A stretch of 64,000 nt of DNA from Acidobacteriota bacterium (GCA_022826825.1 JAJDUD010000064.1:1-64000); one strand, 5' to 3'. Positions 34,983-43,632 are shown, counted from the first letter of the stretch. Translations and numbers: made by a program. The notes: generated by a model not told the origin, from the sequence alone.

Positions 34983-36458
34983 ATGGCCCGCGACCGAACC
35001 GGCCTTGCGGAACGGATCCGGCGGAGCCGGGCGCGCATCGTCCACTCCGGCCCGGCTCCCGCGGCGCCTGCCGCGACGCCGGTCCCCGAACCGGAGCCTC
35101 CACCGCTTCCGGCCGCGGCGGAAGGAACGGCCGGGGACGACAAGCGGACCCGGCTGGCGCGGGCGCGGGAACTCATCCGGCGGACCGAAAGCGGCTGGAA
35201 GGAGTTGCGCGTCGGGTCCGCCGAGAGTCCGGGAGCGCATCCGGAGCCGGACCGGCCGGCGCTTCGCGAGACCTGGGGTGATGGCGCTTCCGCGGGACGC
35301 TGGTTGGGTAGGGAAGAAACGGCGGACACGCCGGAGGCCGGAGATTCGGCGCCCCGGCAGGAGGAACCCTTCTCGCGGGAGGACCACGACTTCCCGCTGG
35401 GCTCCCGTTACGGCGGTGCAACCCTCCTCCGGCTCACGGAGGTCGCGGAGGAGGAGTGCGCGCGCCTCCAGATCCGCCCGGAGGAGCCCGGCGTGGACCT
35501 GTCCCGGGCGCTCTTCCTGGACACCGAGACCAGCGGACTGGCGGGCGGCACCGGCACCTTCGCCTTCCTGATCGGGGTCGGCCATGTGGAGGAAGACCGT
35601 TTCCGGGTCACCCAGTTCCTCATGCGCAGCCCGCTGGGAGAGGCCGCCATGCTCGAGGAACTGGCGGTCCTGGCCGCCGGCCGCCGTGACCTCGTGACCT
35701 ACAACGGGGGCAGTTTCGACCTCCCGCTGCTGGAAACCCGTTTCGCCCTGAACGGCGTGCCTTCCCCCTTCCGGGACGCCCGCCATCTGGACCTGCTCCA
35801 CCCGGCCCGCCGGCTGTTCAAGCCGCGGCACGAGAACGCCCGCCTCACCACGCTGGAGCGCGAAGTTCTCGAGGTCGAGCGCGATGACGACATCCCGGGA
35901 GACCGGATCCCCCAGGTGTTCTTCGACTTCCTCCGCTACGGCGACCACCCCGCCATGGACTCGGTGCTGGCGCACAACCGCTACGACATCGTCACGCTGG
36001 CCGCGCTCGCGCTCCGGGCGCTCGAGCGGATGGACGGCGACTGGCACAGCGACGACCCCGCGGACCTGCACGGCGCGGGACACCACTTCTGGCGCCGGGG
36101 AGAATCGGAGGTCGCGATCCCGCTTCTGGAGCGGGCGCTGTCCGCCGGTCTTTCGGGCCGGAACCGAGACCGCTGCCTGCTTGACCTCGGCGAGCGGCGG
36201 AAGCAGCTCGGCGACTGGACCGGCGCGATCGACCTCTGGCGGCAGGTCAGCATCGTGGATTCCCGGGAGCGGCTGGACGCGCTCGTGTGGTTCGCCAAGC
36301 ACGAGGAACACCAGCGGAAGGATCCGGCCCGGGCCCTCACCCACGTCGAGGACGCCCTCGAACGGCTCCCGCGGATCGAGATGGGCCGGGAAACGAGCCG
36401 CCGCTACCGGAAAGAGCTGGAAAGGCGCGCCGCCCGGCTCCAGAAGAGCCTGGGCTGA
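34983..36458 (+). CDS. mrfB: RNase H-like (DEDD) exonuclease, MrfB-like
   Basis: This 491-residue protein has a basic, low-complexity N-terminus (about 1-140), a DEDD exonuclease fold (about 170-350) and C-terminal TPR-like helices. Visible exonuclease motifs are LFLDTETSGLAGGTGTF (first D-E), LVTYNGGSFDLPLLETRF (second D) and HNRYDIVTLAALA (last D). This matches YprB/MrfB. Its ATG is 8 nt after the mrfA stop, so the two are almost certainly co-transcribed. In B. subtilis this pair acts together in DNA repair; the same role here is inference. Confidence 0.9.
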   Translation: MARDRTGLAERIRRSRARIVHSGPAPAAPAATPVPEPEPPPLPAAAEGTAGDDKRTRLARARELIRRTESGWKELRVGSAESPGAHPEPDRPALRETWGDGASAGRWLGREETADTPEAGDSAPRQEEPFSREDHDFPLGSRYGGATLLRLTEVAEEECARLQIRPEEPGVDLSRALFLDTETSGLAGGTGTFAFLIGVGHVEEDRFRVTQFLMRSPLGEAAMLEELAVLAAGRRDLVTYNGGSFDLPLLETRFALNGVPSPFRDARHLDLLHPARRLFKPRHENARLTTLEREVLEVERDDDIPGDRIPQVFFDFLRYGDHPAMDSVLAHNRYDIVTLAALALRALERMDGDWHSDDPADLHGAGHHFWRRGESEVAIPLLERALSAGLSGRNRDRCLLDLGERRKQLGDWTGAIDLWRQVSIVDSRERLDALVWFAKHEEHQRKDPARALTHVEDALERLPRIEMGRETSRRYRKELERRAARLQKSLG

Positions 36459-36486
36459 CTCCGGGGCAAGGAAAGCGACCGGGCGG

Positions 36487-36756
36487 TCAAGGGGCCGGAG
36501 AGCCCCGATACGCCTTGTCCCGCGCGCCAACTCGTACCACCAACACAATCAATTCCTCGTCCTTTACCTCGTAGATCACTCGGTAGCGCCCGACGCGAAC
36601 CCGGCGCAGTCCACGCAGTCCACCCTTCAGGACCTTGCCCTGGAGAGGCTCGTGAGCCAGGTCATCAATCGCCGCGGCAACCCTGTGCCGGTCGGCGAGA
36701 TGGATTCGTTCCAGGTCCTTCGCGGCGCTACGTTTGATCCGAACCGAATAGATCAC
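36487..36756 (-). CDS. RelE/ParE-family toxin
   Basis: This 89-residue protein has the compact RelE fold pattern: RIKRSAAKDLERIHLADRHR, a helix ending in LQGKVLKGGLRGLRRVRVG, then RYRVIYEVKDEELIVLVVRVG. RelE toxins usually cleave mRNA on the ribosome, while ParE members target gyrase; the sequence does not decide between them. Its start lies 29 nt inside the antitoxin gene, giving coupled translation. It converges on mrfB with 28 bp between. Confidence 0.9.
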   Translation of the reverse strand: MIYSVRIKRSAAKDLERIHLADRHRVAAAIDDLAHEPLQGKVLKGGLRGLRRVRVGRYRVIYEVKDEELIVLVVRVGARDKAYRGSPAP

Positions 36757-36982
36757 GCTTTACCTCATCCCAGTCGAGCACCGGATCTCCGGGGTCGCGG
36801 AGTCGCTCTACCGCGACCGCAAGGTCATCGAAGTCTTCAAGGTAGTACTCGATTGCCTGGCGAACGACTTCCGCCCGGCTGCGGTTCAGTTCACGGGCGG
36901 CGTTGTCCAGCAGTTCCAGGACGGGAGTTGGTAGACGGGCAGTGATCTGGTGCACCGATGGGCTGATGTCCGACACTGTCAT
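36728..36982 (-). CDS. Ribbon-helix-helix antitoxin
   Basis: This is the upstream gene of the toxin-antitoxin pair, 84 residues from ATG 36982. A ribbon-helix-helix DNA-binding segment is visible (ITARLPTPVLELLDNAARE, then NRSRAEVVRQAIEYYLED), and an acidic C-terminus (DPVLDWDEVKRDLFG) probably wraps the toxin. ATG 36991 and TTG 37018 are other in-frame starts. The promoter seen at 37018-36990 would place transcription start at or next to ATG 36982, so the message may be leaderless. Such antitoxins normally repress their own promoter. Confidence 0.88.
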   Translation of the reverse strand: MTVSDISPSVHQITARLPTPVLELLDNAARELNRSRAEVVRQAIEYYLEDFDDLAVAVERLRDPGDPVLDWDEVKRDLFGSDQT

Positions 36983-36989
36983 TGACTTC

Positions 36990-37018
36990 ATCGTAATGCA
37001 CAACGATGCGTCGGTCAA
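36990..37018 (-). promoter_or_regulatory. Sigma-70-type promoter of the toxin-antitoxin operon
   Basis: On the minus strand TTGACC (37018-37013) is followed by a 17-nt spacer and TACGAT (36995-36990), about 7 nt before ATG 36982. Confidence 0.65.
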
Positions 37019-37039
37019 CTATCGACGAACGCGATCGCC

Positions 37040-38392
37040 CTACCGCGCCCCCACCCCCCGCAGATCGGCCGTCGACGGCGACCGCGTCTCCCGGAGCTCC
37101 GCCGCCACCCGCTCGACCTCCCGCAGCGCCCGCAGCACGTTGCCGGCGGCGATCTGCCGGAGGTCCTCCTCTGACCAGCCCCGGCGCAGGAGTTCCGCGA
37201 AGAGCACCGGGAACCGGTCCACGTGCTCGAGTCCCTCGACCATCGAGGGGCCGCCCGGGTCGTAGTAGTCGGACCCGATCCCGATGTGGGCGAGGCCGGC
37301 GACGTCGCGGATATGTTCGATGTGGGCCGCGACGTCCGAGACCGTGCCGCGCGGCATCGGGTTTTCCGCCTCCCAACGGGAGAGAAGCCGGGTCACCTCC
37401 TCCTCGTCGTCCAGTTCGGCCCGGAGGCGTTCGCGCTCCCGGTTCCGGAGCGCGCCCCAGACCGGCTCGGCGGCGCCCATCCCCATGGCGGCCCGGTCCT
37501 CTTCCGCCTCGATCCCCTCGCGGGCCAGCCACTCGGGCGGGGTAGGGACCACGTAGCCGGGAATGAAGTCCATCATCACCACCCCGCCGTTCGCGGGAAG
37601 CAGGCGCAGCACGTCGTCGGGCACGTTGCGCGGATGGGCGTTCACCCCCCGGGCCCCGGAGTGCGAATAGAGCACCGGCGCCTCGCTGATGCGGAGGGCG
37701 TCGCGCATGGTCTCGGCGCTCACGTGGGAGAGGTCCACGAACATGCCGAGCCGGTTCATCTCGCGGATCACCTCCTCGCCGAACGGCGAAAGGCCCCGGT
37801 GCAGCGGAATGTCGGTCGCCGCGTCCGCCCAGTCGTGGGTGCGGAAGTGGGTCAGCGTCATGTAGCGGACACCCAGTTCGTAGAACATCCGGAGCGCCGC
37901 CGTGGAGCCTTCGATCGCGTGGCCGCCCTCCAGCCCTATCATCGAGGCGATGCGTCCCGCGGCGTGCGCCCGCTCGATGTCGTCGGCGGTGAGGGCGAAC
38001 TCGAAGTCTTCGTAGCGGTCCACGAACCGGTGGATGACGTCGATCTCGAGGATCGCCTGGCGGAGCGAGTCCCCGGTGGCGATGAAGTCCGTGTCCACGT
38101 ACGCCGACCAGAACTGCATTCCGACCCCACCCTCGCGGAGCCGCGGGATGTCGGCGGGAAGTTCCATCTGCACCCGGCTCAGGTCCGCGCCGGGAGCGTC
38201 GAGGTCGCCGCGGACCACGTCGAGCAGCGAACTCGGCAGGTCGTTGTGCCCGTCGGCGAAGGGGACGCTCCGGAGCAGCTCGCGGGCCCGGTCCACGAGT
38301 TCCGGAGTGATCCCCGGGGGCAGCGGCTGGGCGGCGAGGGGTGAGTACATCGCGACACCCGCGATCAGGGCCAGACAGCGACGAAGCGGCAT
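37040..38392 (-). CDS. Membrane dipeptidase (peptidase family M19)
   Basis: This 450-residue exported protein has a signal peptide (LALIAGVAMYSPLAAQPLPP). It has the M19 zinc-dipeptidase motifs: the first metal site in FADGHNDLPSSLL, bridging Glu in MIGLEGGHAIEG, His ligands in MFVDLSHVSAETM and LYSHSGARGVNAHPRN, and the C-terminal GIGSDYYDPGG. The family cleaves dipeptides, including some with D-residues. Its neighbours are unrelated, and it is divergent from the truncated AbiEii-like gene. Confidence 0.93.
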   Translation of the reverse strand: MPLRRCLALIAGVAMYSPLAAQPLPPGITPELVDRARELLRSVPFADGHNDLPSSLLDVVRGDLDAPGADLSRVQMELPADIPRLREGGVGMQFWSAYVDTDFIATGDSLRQAILEIDVIHRFVDRYEDFEFALTADDIERAHAAGRIASMIGLEGGHAIEGSTAALRMFYELGVRYMTLTHFRTHDWADAATDIPLHRGLSPFGEEVIREMNRLGMFVDLSHVSAETMRDALRISEAPVLYSHSGARGVNAHPRNVPDDVLRLLPANGGVVMMDFIPGYVVPTPPEWLAREGIEAEEDRAAMGMGAAEPVWGALRNRERERLRAELDDEEEVTRLLSRWEAENPMPRGTVSDVAAHIEHIRDVAGLAHIGIGSDYYDPGGPSMVEGLEHVDRFPVLFAELLRRGWSEEDLRQIAAGNVLRALREVERVAAELRETRSPSTADLRGVGAR

Positions 38393-38457
38393 CGAGTTCC
38401 TCTCTTCGGTGAATCGGCAACCAACCGCGGGGACACCGGTGTTGCCTCACCTGGACA

Positions 38458-38859
38458 GTGGCTAATGTAAGCGTTGTGAAGGACGCGGTGACCGGGACGG
38501 ACGAGCCCGCGCGAAGCGGCGTCCTTACCCCCGACCTGAGCACGCTCCCGCCGGCCGGCCGGCGGCTCTGGCCGGAACTCGGGAGCACTCCCCGGCAGTT
38601 CGCGCTCTACGGGGGAACGGCGCTCGCGCTCCGGCTGGGCCATCGGCGGTCGGAGGACTTCGACTTCTTCTCGTCGTCCGGCTTCGACGGGGAAAGGGTC
38701 CTGCGGGAGGCCGCCTATCTGGCCGGTGCGAGCGTGGCCGACCGGGATCCGGGGACGCTGGTCTGCACCGTGGAGCGGGGCGGTCCGGTGCAGGTTTCGT
38801 TCTCCGGGGAGCTGCCTTCCAGCCGCGCCGGGGGGGTGACCGCGGCGCCGTGGCGCTGA
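38458..38859 (+). pseudogene. Truncated nucleotidyltransferase of the AbiEii type
   Basis: A 133-residue frame starts at GTG 38458 or 38476. It has the N-terminal half of an AbiEii-type nucleotidyltransferase: QFALYGGTALALRLGHRRSEDFDFFSS contains the GGTAL and S-x-D-F-D core. The family normally continues for another 100 residues or more with a helical region, but this frame stops after SGELPSSRAGGVTAAPWR. No AbiEi-like antitoxin is adjacent. It is probably a decayed remnant, although a short functional variant cannot be excluded. Confidence 0.6.
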
Positions 38860-38867
38860 CCGACGCC

Positions 38868-39125
38868 TCAGCCGCCGCTGACCGGAGGGAGGAAGGCCAG
38901 CTCGTCGCCGGCGGCGAGCACCGTGTCCCGCGGGACGAAGCGGTGGTTCACCGCGACGCTGACGGAGCCGGCCAGCGGCGCCAGGGCGGGGCGCTCGCTC
39001 TCCAGGTTCTTCCAGACCTCGCCGGCGGTGAGCCCCTCCCGGTGGGGAACTTCCAGGCGCCCCCGCCCCGCGGCCTCGCGGGCCGCGGCGAAGAGCAGCA
39101 CCGTCACCCCGCCGGACCCGGTCAT
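38868..39125 (-). CDS. moaD: Molybdopterin synthase small subunit MoaD
   Basis: This 85-residue ubiquitin-like sulfur carrier ends in PPVSGG; the terminal Gly-Gly is the thiocarboxylate site. FAAAREAAGRGRLEV and AVNHRFVPRDTVLAAGDELAFLPP match the MoaD fold. Its start overlaps the moaE stop by 4 nt. With MoaE it converts precursor Z (cPMP) to molybdopterin. Confidence 0.93.
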   Translation of the reverse strand: MTGSGGVTVLLFAAAREAAGRGRLEVPHREGLTAGEVWKNLESERPALAPLAGSVSVAVNHRFVPRDTVLAAGDELAFLPPVSGG

Positions 39126-39553
39126 TCGGTCACCGGCTCCTTCGGCCCTTCCACCCAGACCTCCCCGCCCTCGAAGAACTCCCGCTTCCAGATCGGCACG
39201 ATGCGCTTGATCTCGTTCATGGTGTGCTTGGCCGCCTCGAAGGCGCTGCCGCGGTGCGGCGAGGCGGCCGCGACCAGCACGCTCGACTCGCCGATGTCCA
39301 CCCGCCCGATCCGGTGGTGGATCCGCAGACGCTCGACCCCGAAGCGCCGGCTCACGTCCTCCGCCACCCGCTCGAACACCGGGTACACCATCGCCTCGTA
39401 GGCCTCGTACTCGAGGTGGAGGACCTGCCGCCCCTTGTTCCGGGCGCGCACGATGCCCGAGAAGACGACGACGGCGCCGTCCTCGGTGGTCGAGAGCCCC
39501 TCGGCCACCGCTTGCTCGTCGAGCGGTTCGGAAGTGATGCGGAATCGCTCCAT
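39122..39553 (-). CDS. moaE: Molybdopterin synthase catalytic subunit MoaE
   Basis: This 143-residue protein has MoaE signatures: GAVVVFSGIVRARNKGRQV, LEYEAYEAMVYPVFERVAED, the catalytic region IHHRIGRVDIGESSVLVAAASPHR and the conserved KHTMNEIKRIVPIWKREFF with the active-site Lys residues. The start ATG shares its A with the thiD stop (TGATG), and its stop overlaps the moaD start, so thiD, moaE and moaD are translationally coupled. Confidence 0.95.
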   Translation of the reverse strand: MERFRITSEPLDEQAVAEGLSTTEDGAVVVFSGIVRARNKGRQVLHLEYEAYEAMVYPVFERVAEDVSRRFGVERLRIHHRIGRVDIGESSVLVAAASPHRGSAFEAAKHTMNEIKRIVPIWKREFFEGGEVWVEGPKEPVTE

Positions 39554-40365
39554 CAGGACAGCTCCGGCAGATGCCCGAGGGGGCCGTGCCCCTGCCCGAG
39601 CGGGGTAGCGCGGAACATCGCGGTGCGCAGGTAGCGCCTCGCCCGCTTCACCGCCTCCGGCAGGGGCCGGCCGAGAGCGAGGTTCGCCGCCACGGCGGCC
39701 GACAGGGTGCAGCCGGTCCCGTGGGTGGCCCGGGTGTGGATTCGGTGACCGCCAAAGCGGATGACTCGGCTTCCCTCGAGGAAGAGGTCCACCACCTTCT
39801 CGCCGTCGAGGTGACCGCCCTTCATGAGGACCGCCCGGGCCCCGAGGCCCAGGAGTTTCTCGCCGGCGGCCCGCATCTCGTCTTCGTTTTCCACCCGAAG
39901 ACCGGTGAGGTCGGACGCCTCCGGGACGTTCGGGGTCAGCAGCGCCGCCCGCGGCAGGAGTTCCTCCCGGAGCGCGTCCACGGCATCCGCCCGCAGCAAC
40001 CGGTCGCCGCTCTTCGCGACCATCACCGGATCCACGACGACCCGCAGCTCGTGGTCGTCCACCGCCTTCGCCACCACCCGGATGATGGCCGCGGAGGACA
40101 GCATGCCGGTCTTCGCCGCCGCCACCGGAAAGTCGGAGACCACCGCCGCGATCTGGGAAGACACCAGTTCCGGCTCGATCTCCTGGACCCCGGTCACCGC
40201 CACCGTGTTCTGCGCGGTGACCGCAGTGATCGCCGAGAGGCCGTACACGCCGTGCGCGGCGAAGGTCTTCAGGTCGGCCTGGATGCCGGCGCCGCCCCCG
40301 GAGTCCGATCCGGCGATGGTGAGGGCTACCGGCGGGACGTCAGCGCGCCGGTCCGCTCCGCTCAC
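39553..40365 (-). CDS. thiD: Hydroxymethylpyrimidine/phosphomethylpyrimidine kinase
   Basis: This 270-residue ribokinase-fold enzyme of thiamine synthesis phosphorylates HMP and HMP-P. Visible motifs are [20 protein letters not shown] at the N-terminus, [39 protein letters not shown] and the catalytic anion hole [10 protein letters not shown]. It overlaps the upstream secreted Ig-like gene by 4 nt and moaE by 1 nt. No other thiamine gene is in the window. Confidence 0.96.
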   Translation of the reverse strand: MSGADRRADVPPVALTIAGSDSGGGAGIQADLKTFAAHGVYGLSAITAVTAQNTVAVTGVQEIEPELVSSQIAAVVSDFPVAAAKTGMLSSAAIIRVVAKAVDDHELRVVVDPVMVAKSGDRLLRADAVDALREELLPRAALLTPNVPEASDLTGLRVENEDEMRAAGEKLLGLGARAVLMKGGHLDGEKVVDLFLEGSRVIRFGGHRIHTRATHGTGCTLSAAVAANLALGRPLPEAVKRARRYLRTAMFRATPLGQGHGPLGHLPELS

Positions 40366-41684
40366 CGGGAGGCGGTGCGGAAGGAGAGCACCCAGACCGC
40401 ATCGTCATCCCATTCGGCCGCCAGCGGCTGCGGCTCGAGTTGCTGGCCGTGCTCGTCTTCGATCTCCCGGTAGAGGATGAGATGGACCTCGCGTTCCGGC
40501 TCGAGCGACCCGTTCGGGGTGACGAGCAGGCTCCGGCTGCCGTCGTCGTAGGTGACCTCCAGGTCCGGGAACGGGTTGTCCACATAGGGCTCGTCGCCGT
40601 AGAGGAGATCCACCGCAGCGTGGAAGCTCTCCGCCGCCATCCGGTTCGAAAACTGCACCCGGAACTCGCTGTCGAGGGGAATCTCCCGTTCGCCGTCGAG
40701 CGGCAGCGAGAAGACCACCCGGAGCGGGCTGACGTCCGCCTCGCGCGCCTCCTTCTCGGCGATGCGGATGTCCACCGGCTCCAGGGAGTCGTCGTCGGGG
40801 CGATCGGCCAGTTCGAGCCGCTCGGCGCGGAGGTACACCATGCCGTCCGAGGTCCAGGGCCGGCCGTACACCCGCAGCCACTTGCCGGTATCCCGGCGGC
40901 GGGTGGGATCGAACCGGAACCCGTTCCCCGCGGGGCGCATCCCGGTGACCCAGATCGCGTCGTCGGCGGTCTTGATGACGAAGTCGCGCGGCGTCTTCTT
41001 GTCCTTGATCGAGAGATCGCCGAACAGGTTGTTGCCCCGGAACTTCCCGACCACCTCGACCCGCTGGCTCAGCCAGGGCTCCGGGTCGGCGATCAACTGG
41101 TCCAGGGTGAGGGCGGCGGCGCTGCCGGCTTCGATCTTGATCGCGTCGCCGGCCGCCATTTCGGCTTCCGCCTCGCGCTCGCGTTCGGAGACCACGCTCT
41201 CGGTGGCGCCGATCGGCGTCACCGCGACGACGGCGAGGAAACCCTCCGTCCGCATGTCCATCCCATCGCCCCACGCCGGGTTGTACGGATAGTTCCGGAG
41301 GATCGGATGCGAGCGGAGCATGTATTCATCGACCATGCGCGTCGCAAAGAACCAGCCCTCGACCTCCACTTCACCCCCGCCCATGAAGGCGAGGTCGTTG
41401 CTGCTCATGTAGGGCTGGGCCATCAGGACTTCGTCGATGGACTCCGGATCCTCGAGCAGCATGACCCGCATGTCCTGCCCGAAGGAGAAGCCCAGCTTGC
41501 CCCGGGTGAGCACCGCCTTCTCGTGGTAGAAGCTGGGCCGCCGCGAGAGATCCGCGACCTCGACCGCCTCCGGCTGGTCCGGGAAGTAGCCGTACTGGGC
41601 GCCTGCAAGCGGGGCGACGCCGACGAGCGTCAACGCGGCAAGGCTCGGGGCGCGGCGAAACACGGTGGAACGGGGGCTAGGCAT
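40362..41684 (-). CDS. Secreted protein with a C-terminal SbsA Ig-like domain
   Basis: This 440-residue protein has a signal peptide ([19 protein letters not shown]). The middle shows two OB-like segments ([37 protein letters not shown]). The C-terminal part (about 320-435) reads like a bacterial Ig-like SbsA domain: [32 protein letters not shown] and [21 protein letters not shown] cannot assign a function. It is the first gene of the operon with thiD, moaE and moaD, coupled by a 4-nt overlap, which looks accidental rather than functional. Confidence 0.75.
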   Translation of the reverse strand: MPSPRSTVFRRAPSLAALTLVGVAPLAGAQYGYFPDQPEAVEVADLSRRPSFYHEKAVLTRGKLGFSFGQDMRVMLLEDPESIDEVLMAQPYMSSNDLAFMGGGEVEVEGWFFATRMVDEYMLRSHPILRNYPYNPAWGDGMDMRTEGFLAVVAVTPIGATESVVSEREREAEAEMAAGDAIKIEAGSAAALTLDQLIADPEPWLSQRVEVVGKFRGNNLFGDLSIKDKKTPRDFVIKTADDAIWVTGMRPAGNGFRFDPTRRRDTGKWLRVYGRPWTSDGMVYLRAERLELADRPDDDSLEPVDIRIAEKEAREADVSPLRVVFSLPLDGEREIPLDSEFRVQFSNRMAAESFHAAVDLLYGDEPYVDNPFPDLEVTYDDGSRSLLVTPNGSLEPEREVHLILYREIEDEHGQQLEPQPLAAEWDDDAVWVLSFRTASR

Positions 41685-41807
41685 GGTAGCGACGCACGCC
41701 CCGTCGGCGCAACGGCTGGTAGCGTCCGCCGCCGCGGATCACCCAGTCTCGCCGCACCCCACCCACCCACACCCCAACGCTCCCCCACCCCAACCACGCG
41801 CGGCAGC

Positions 41808-41834
41808 GGAGCGCCGGTCTCCGACCGGCATCGC
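41808..41834 (+). repeat. REP-like family 1 repeat
   Basis: This 27-bp palindromic repeat starts GGAGCGCCGGTCTCCGACCG and is identical, as reverse complement, to the copy inside the PKS gene at 63-89. Confidence 0.8.
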
Positions 41835-42028
41835 AGCCCACGGGGCCGCTGGCGATGTCACGCTCACCTGCGGGATGACGCGCCCCCCGTGCGGGGGGCA
41901 ACTTGGGCTTCTCGGGCTGTCCGGGCGACACGGACGGAAAGGTGGAGCCGGGGCCGCGGCTTCTTGAGCCAGCCGCGGATGAGATCGAGACCGAGCGGCT
42001 CTTCGGGGGGCGCCGGTCGGCGGGAGGG

Positions 42029-42120
42029 GTTCCGGTCGATATCGAGGATCGGCGCTGGAAGCTCCGGTCGATATCGGGGGCCGGTGACGGAGGTCCGGTC
42101 GATATCAGCGGTCGGCGAGG
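42029..42120 (+). repeat. 32-bp tandem repeat array A
   Basis: About three imperfect units each begin GGTCCGGTCGATATC or a one-base variant and end near GGTCGGCG, with a period of about 32 bp. The units are more diverged than those in the array at 50724. Confidence 0.75.
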
Positions 42121-42180
42121 ACTCTCGTGTACTTGTCCCGTTGCTGTGACGCTGGAACGCCGTCCTGACACAGAATCATC

Positions 42181-42206
42181 GTGACGGAACGCCGATAGTC
42201 CGTCAC
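42181..42206. promoter_or_regulatory. Inverted repeat upstream of the orphan ACP gene
   Basis: The arms GTGACGGA (42181-42188) and TCCGTCAC (42199-42206) are perfect, with a 10-nt spacer, ending 6 nt before the AAGGAGG ribosome-binding site. It could be an operator or an mRNA hairpin next to the start. Confidence 0.5.
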
Positions 42207-42222
42207 CGCTACAAGGAGGCCT

Positions 42223-42459
42223 ATGCCGATGACCGCCACCGAAGAACGCCTGGTGCAACTCGCCGCCGAATACCTGGATCTCGGCCGCTCACCGGATCTG
42301 GATCGGACTTTCGCGGACTCCGGGGTTTCCTCCGTGGATGCCCTTTCGTTTCTCAGGGCCGTCACCCGAGAGTTCAATCTGTTGATTACGGCGGGCGACT
42401 GCGCTGGGCTGAGCACCCTGCGCGACGTGGCGGCCCTCGTGGACGGCCACGCCAACTGA
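42223..42459 (+). CDS. Orphan acyl carrier protein
   Basis: This 78-residue four-helix carrier protein has the phosphopantetheine site in DSGVSSVDALSF, Ser at about residue 37. The residue before it is Ser rather than the usual Asp. The rest fits an ACP (EERLVQLAAEYLDLG; VTREFNLLITAGDCAGLSTLRDVAALV). A strong AAGGAGG lies 4 nt before ATG 42223 and 10 nt before ATG 42229; either could start. No synthase, ligase or transferase gene is adjacent, and 32-bp repeat arrays lie on both sides. It is probably a dedicated carrier for a PKS or lipid enzyme encoded elsewhere, for example the synthase at 1-4727. Confidence 0.82.
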   Translation: MPMTATEERLVQLAAEYLDLGRSPDLDRTFADSGVSSVDALSFLRAVTREFNLLITAGDCAGLSTLRDVAALVDGHAN

Positions 42460-42480
42460 CCCGCCCGGAAGGCGGACGCC

Positions 42481-42700
42481 GAGCCGGTCGTTGACGTGCG
42501 TCGGCGACGGGGGTCCGGTCGATATCCGGGGTCGCCGACGGAGGTCCGGTCGATAGCGACCGTCGGTAGAGCGAGGTCCGGTCGATAGCGCCAGCCAGCG
42601 GCGGGAACTCCGCTCGATAACGCTTGTCGGTGGAGTGGGTTCCGGTCGATAGCGCCGGTCTGCGGGAGAGGGTCCGGTCGATAGCGAAGGATGGTCAGCG
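42481..42700 (+). repeat. 32-bp tandem repeat array B
   Basis: Seven units with starts at 42481, 42512, 42543, 42575, 42607, 42639 and 42671 give a period of 31-32 bp. The consensus start is GGTCCGGTCGATAGCG with variable middles. The first and fifth units are the most degenerate. Confidence 0.85.
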
Positions 42701-42711
42701 TTACGCCCTCT

Positions 42712-42833
42712 GCGGCCCGGCGGGCCGCGTGCCGGCCGGAGGCCGGCGTTCCCAGCCGGCGGCGCCATCCCGCGGAACAGCACCGGGAGTGTCGCGGCCC
42801 TGGGGGAGCGATGCCGGCCGGAGGCCGGCGGTT
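42712..42833 (-). repeat. Two REP-like family 2 repeats
   Basis: Copy one (42712-42766) has GCGGCCC-GGC-GGGCCGC, then GCCGGCC-GGA-GGCCGGC and GTTCCCAGCCGG. Copy two (about 42809-42833) has GCGATGCCGGCCGGAGGCC, mixing family 1 and family 2 ends. They fill the gap (42460-42840) between repeat array B and the DUF1295 gene. Confidence 0.7.
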
Positions 42834-42840
42834 CGGGCCG

Positions 42841-43632
42841 TCAGTGGGCGGGCCGCCGGGGTGGCCGGGGGAGGAAGGGGCTGGTCCGGGTGACGTAGTC
42901 GCGGTAGCCGGGACGGGTTTCGTGGAGTCCCTTCTCGAGCAGCGTGACGCCGGAAACGCGGCGGAGGAGGAAGGTCATCAGGGCGGGTCCCGCGAGCGTC
43001 CAGGCCCCGCCGGGAGTCGCGAGCGCGAGGCAGCCGAGGCCCCACCAGAGGGTGGCGTCGCCGAAGTAGTTGGGGTGGCGGGTGTAGCGCCACAGCCCCC
43101 GGTCCAGCACGCAACCGCGGTTCGCGGGGTCCGCCCGGAACCGGAGCAGTTGCAGGTCGCCGACGGCCTCGAACGCGAATCCGGCCACGAAGAGCGCCAC
43201 TCCCAGCCCGTCGAGCCAGGACCAGGGCGCCGGCGCCGTCTGCACCTGGAGGAGCGGCAGCGCCACGATCCACAGCACCGCCGCCTGGAGCCAGAAGACG
43301 GTGAACAGCGAGACCAGCGGGAACCGAGCGCCCCAGCGCCGCCGCGTCGCCGCATAGCGCGGGTCTTCGCCGCGGCCCCGGCTGCGCCAGAGGACATGGG
43401 CCGACAGCCGCGCCCCCCATATCGTGACCAGCACCGGGACCAGGGCGGCGCGGAGCGACTCCGCGTCGCCGAGGTCCCGGTAGAGCCATGCCAGCGCGAC
43501 GAAGCCGAGTCCCCAGAAGATGTCCGCGATGGACGCGTCCCGCCGTACGAGGCTGACCAGCCAGACGACGAACGCCAGACCCAGGACCGCGAGGAGCCCC
43601 GGGGCCCCCACCGTGAGGAACGGGCCGCTCAT
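42841..43632 (-). CDS. DUF1295 family membrane protein (steroid 5-alpha-reductase-like)
   Basis: This 263-residue polytopic membrane protein begins at ATG 43632. It has hydrophobic helices (LLAVLGLAFVVWLVSLV; FTVFWLQAAVLWIVALPLL) and the C-terminal reductase/methyltransferase-like signature GLWRYTRHPNYFGDATLWWGL and PGYRDYVTRTSPFLP. The family uses NADPH in known steroid reductases; the substrate for DUF1295 members is generally unknown. It is last in the minus-strand lipid operon, its ATG overlapping the stop of the DUF1475 gene, so reduction of a modified acyl chain is a reasonable inference. Confidence 0.9.
   Translation of the reverse strand: MSGPFLTVGAPGLLAVLGLAFVVWLVSLVRRDASIADIFWGLGFVALAWLYRDLGDAESLRAALVPVLVTIWGARLSAHVLWRSRGRGEDPRYAATRRRWGARFPLVSLFTVFWLQAAVLWIVALPLLQVQTAPAPWSWLDGLGVALFVAGFAFEAVGDLQLLRFRADPANRGCVLDRGLWRYTRHPNYFGDATLWWGLGCLALATPGGAWTLAGPALMTFLLRRVSGVTLLEKGLHETRPGYRDYVTRTSPFLPRPPRRPAH

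Larger units (their letters stand above)
41685..42222. other. Non-coding stretch with repeats upstream of the orphan ACP
   Basis: This contains a family 1 palindrome (41808-41834), a short hairpin (CCCCCCGTGCGGGGGG near 41883), three to four degenerate 32-bp units (42029-42120) and an inverted repeat just before the ACP gene. No gene is supported on either strand. Confidence 0.6.
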
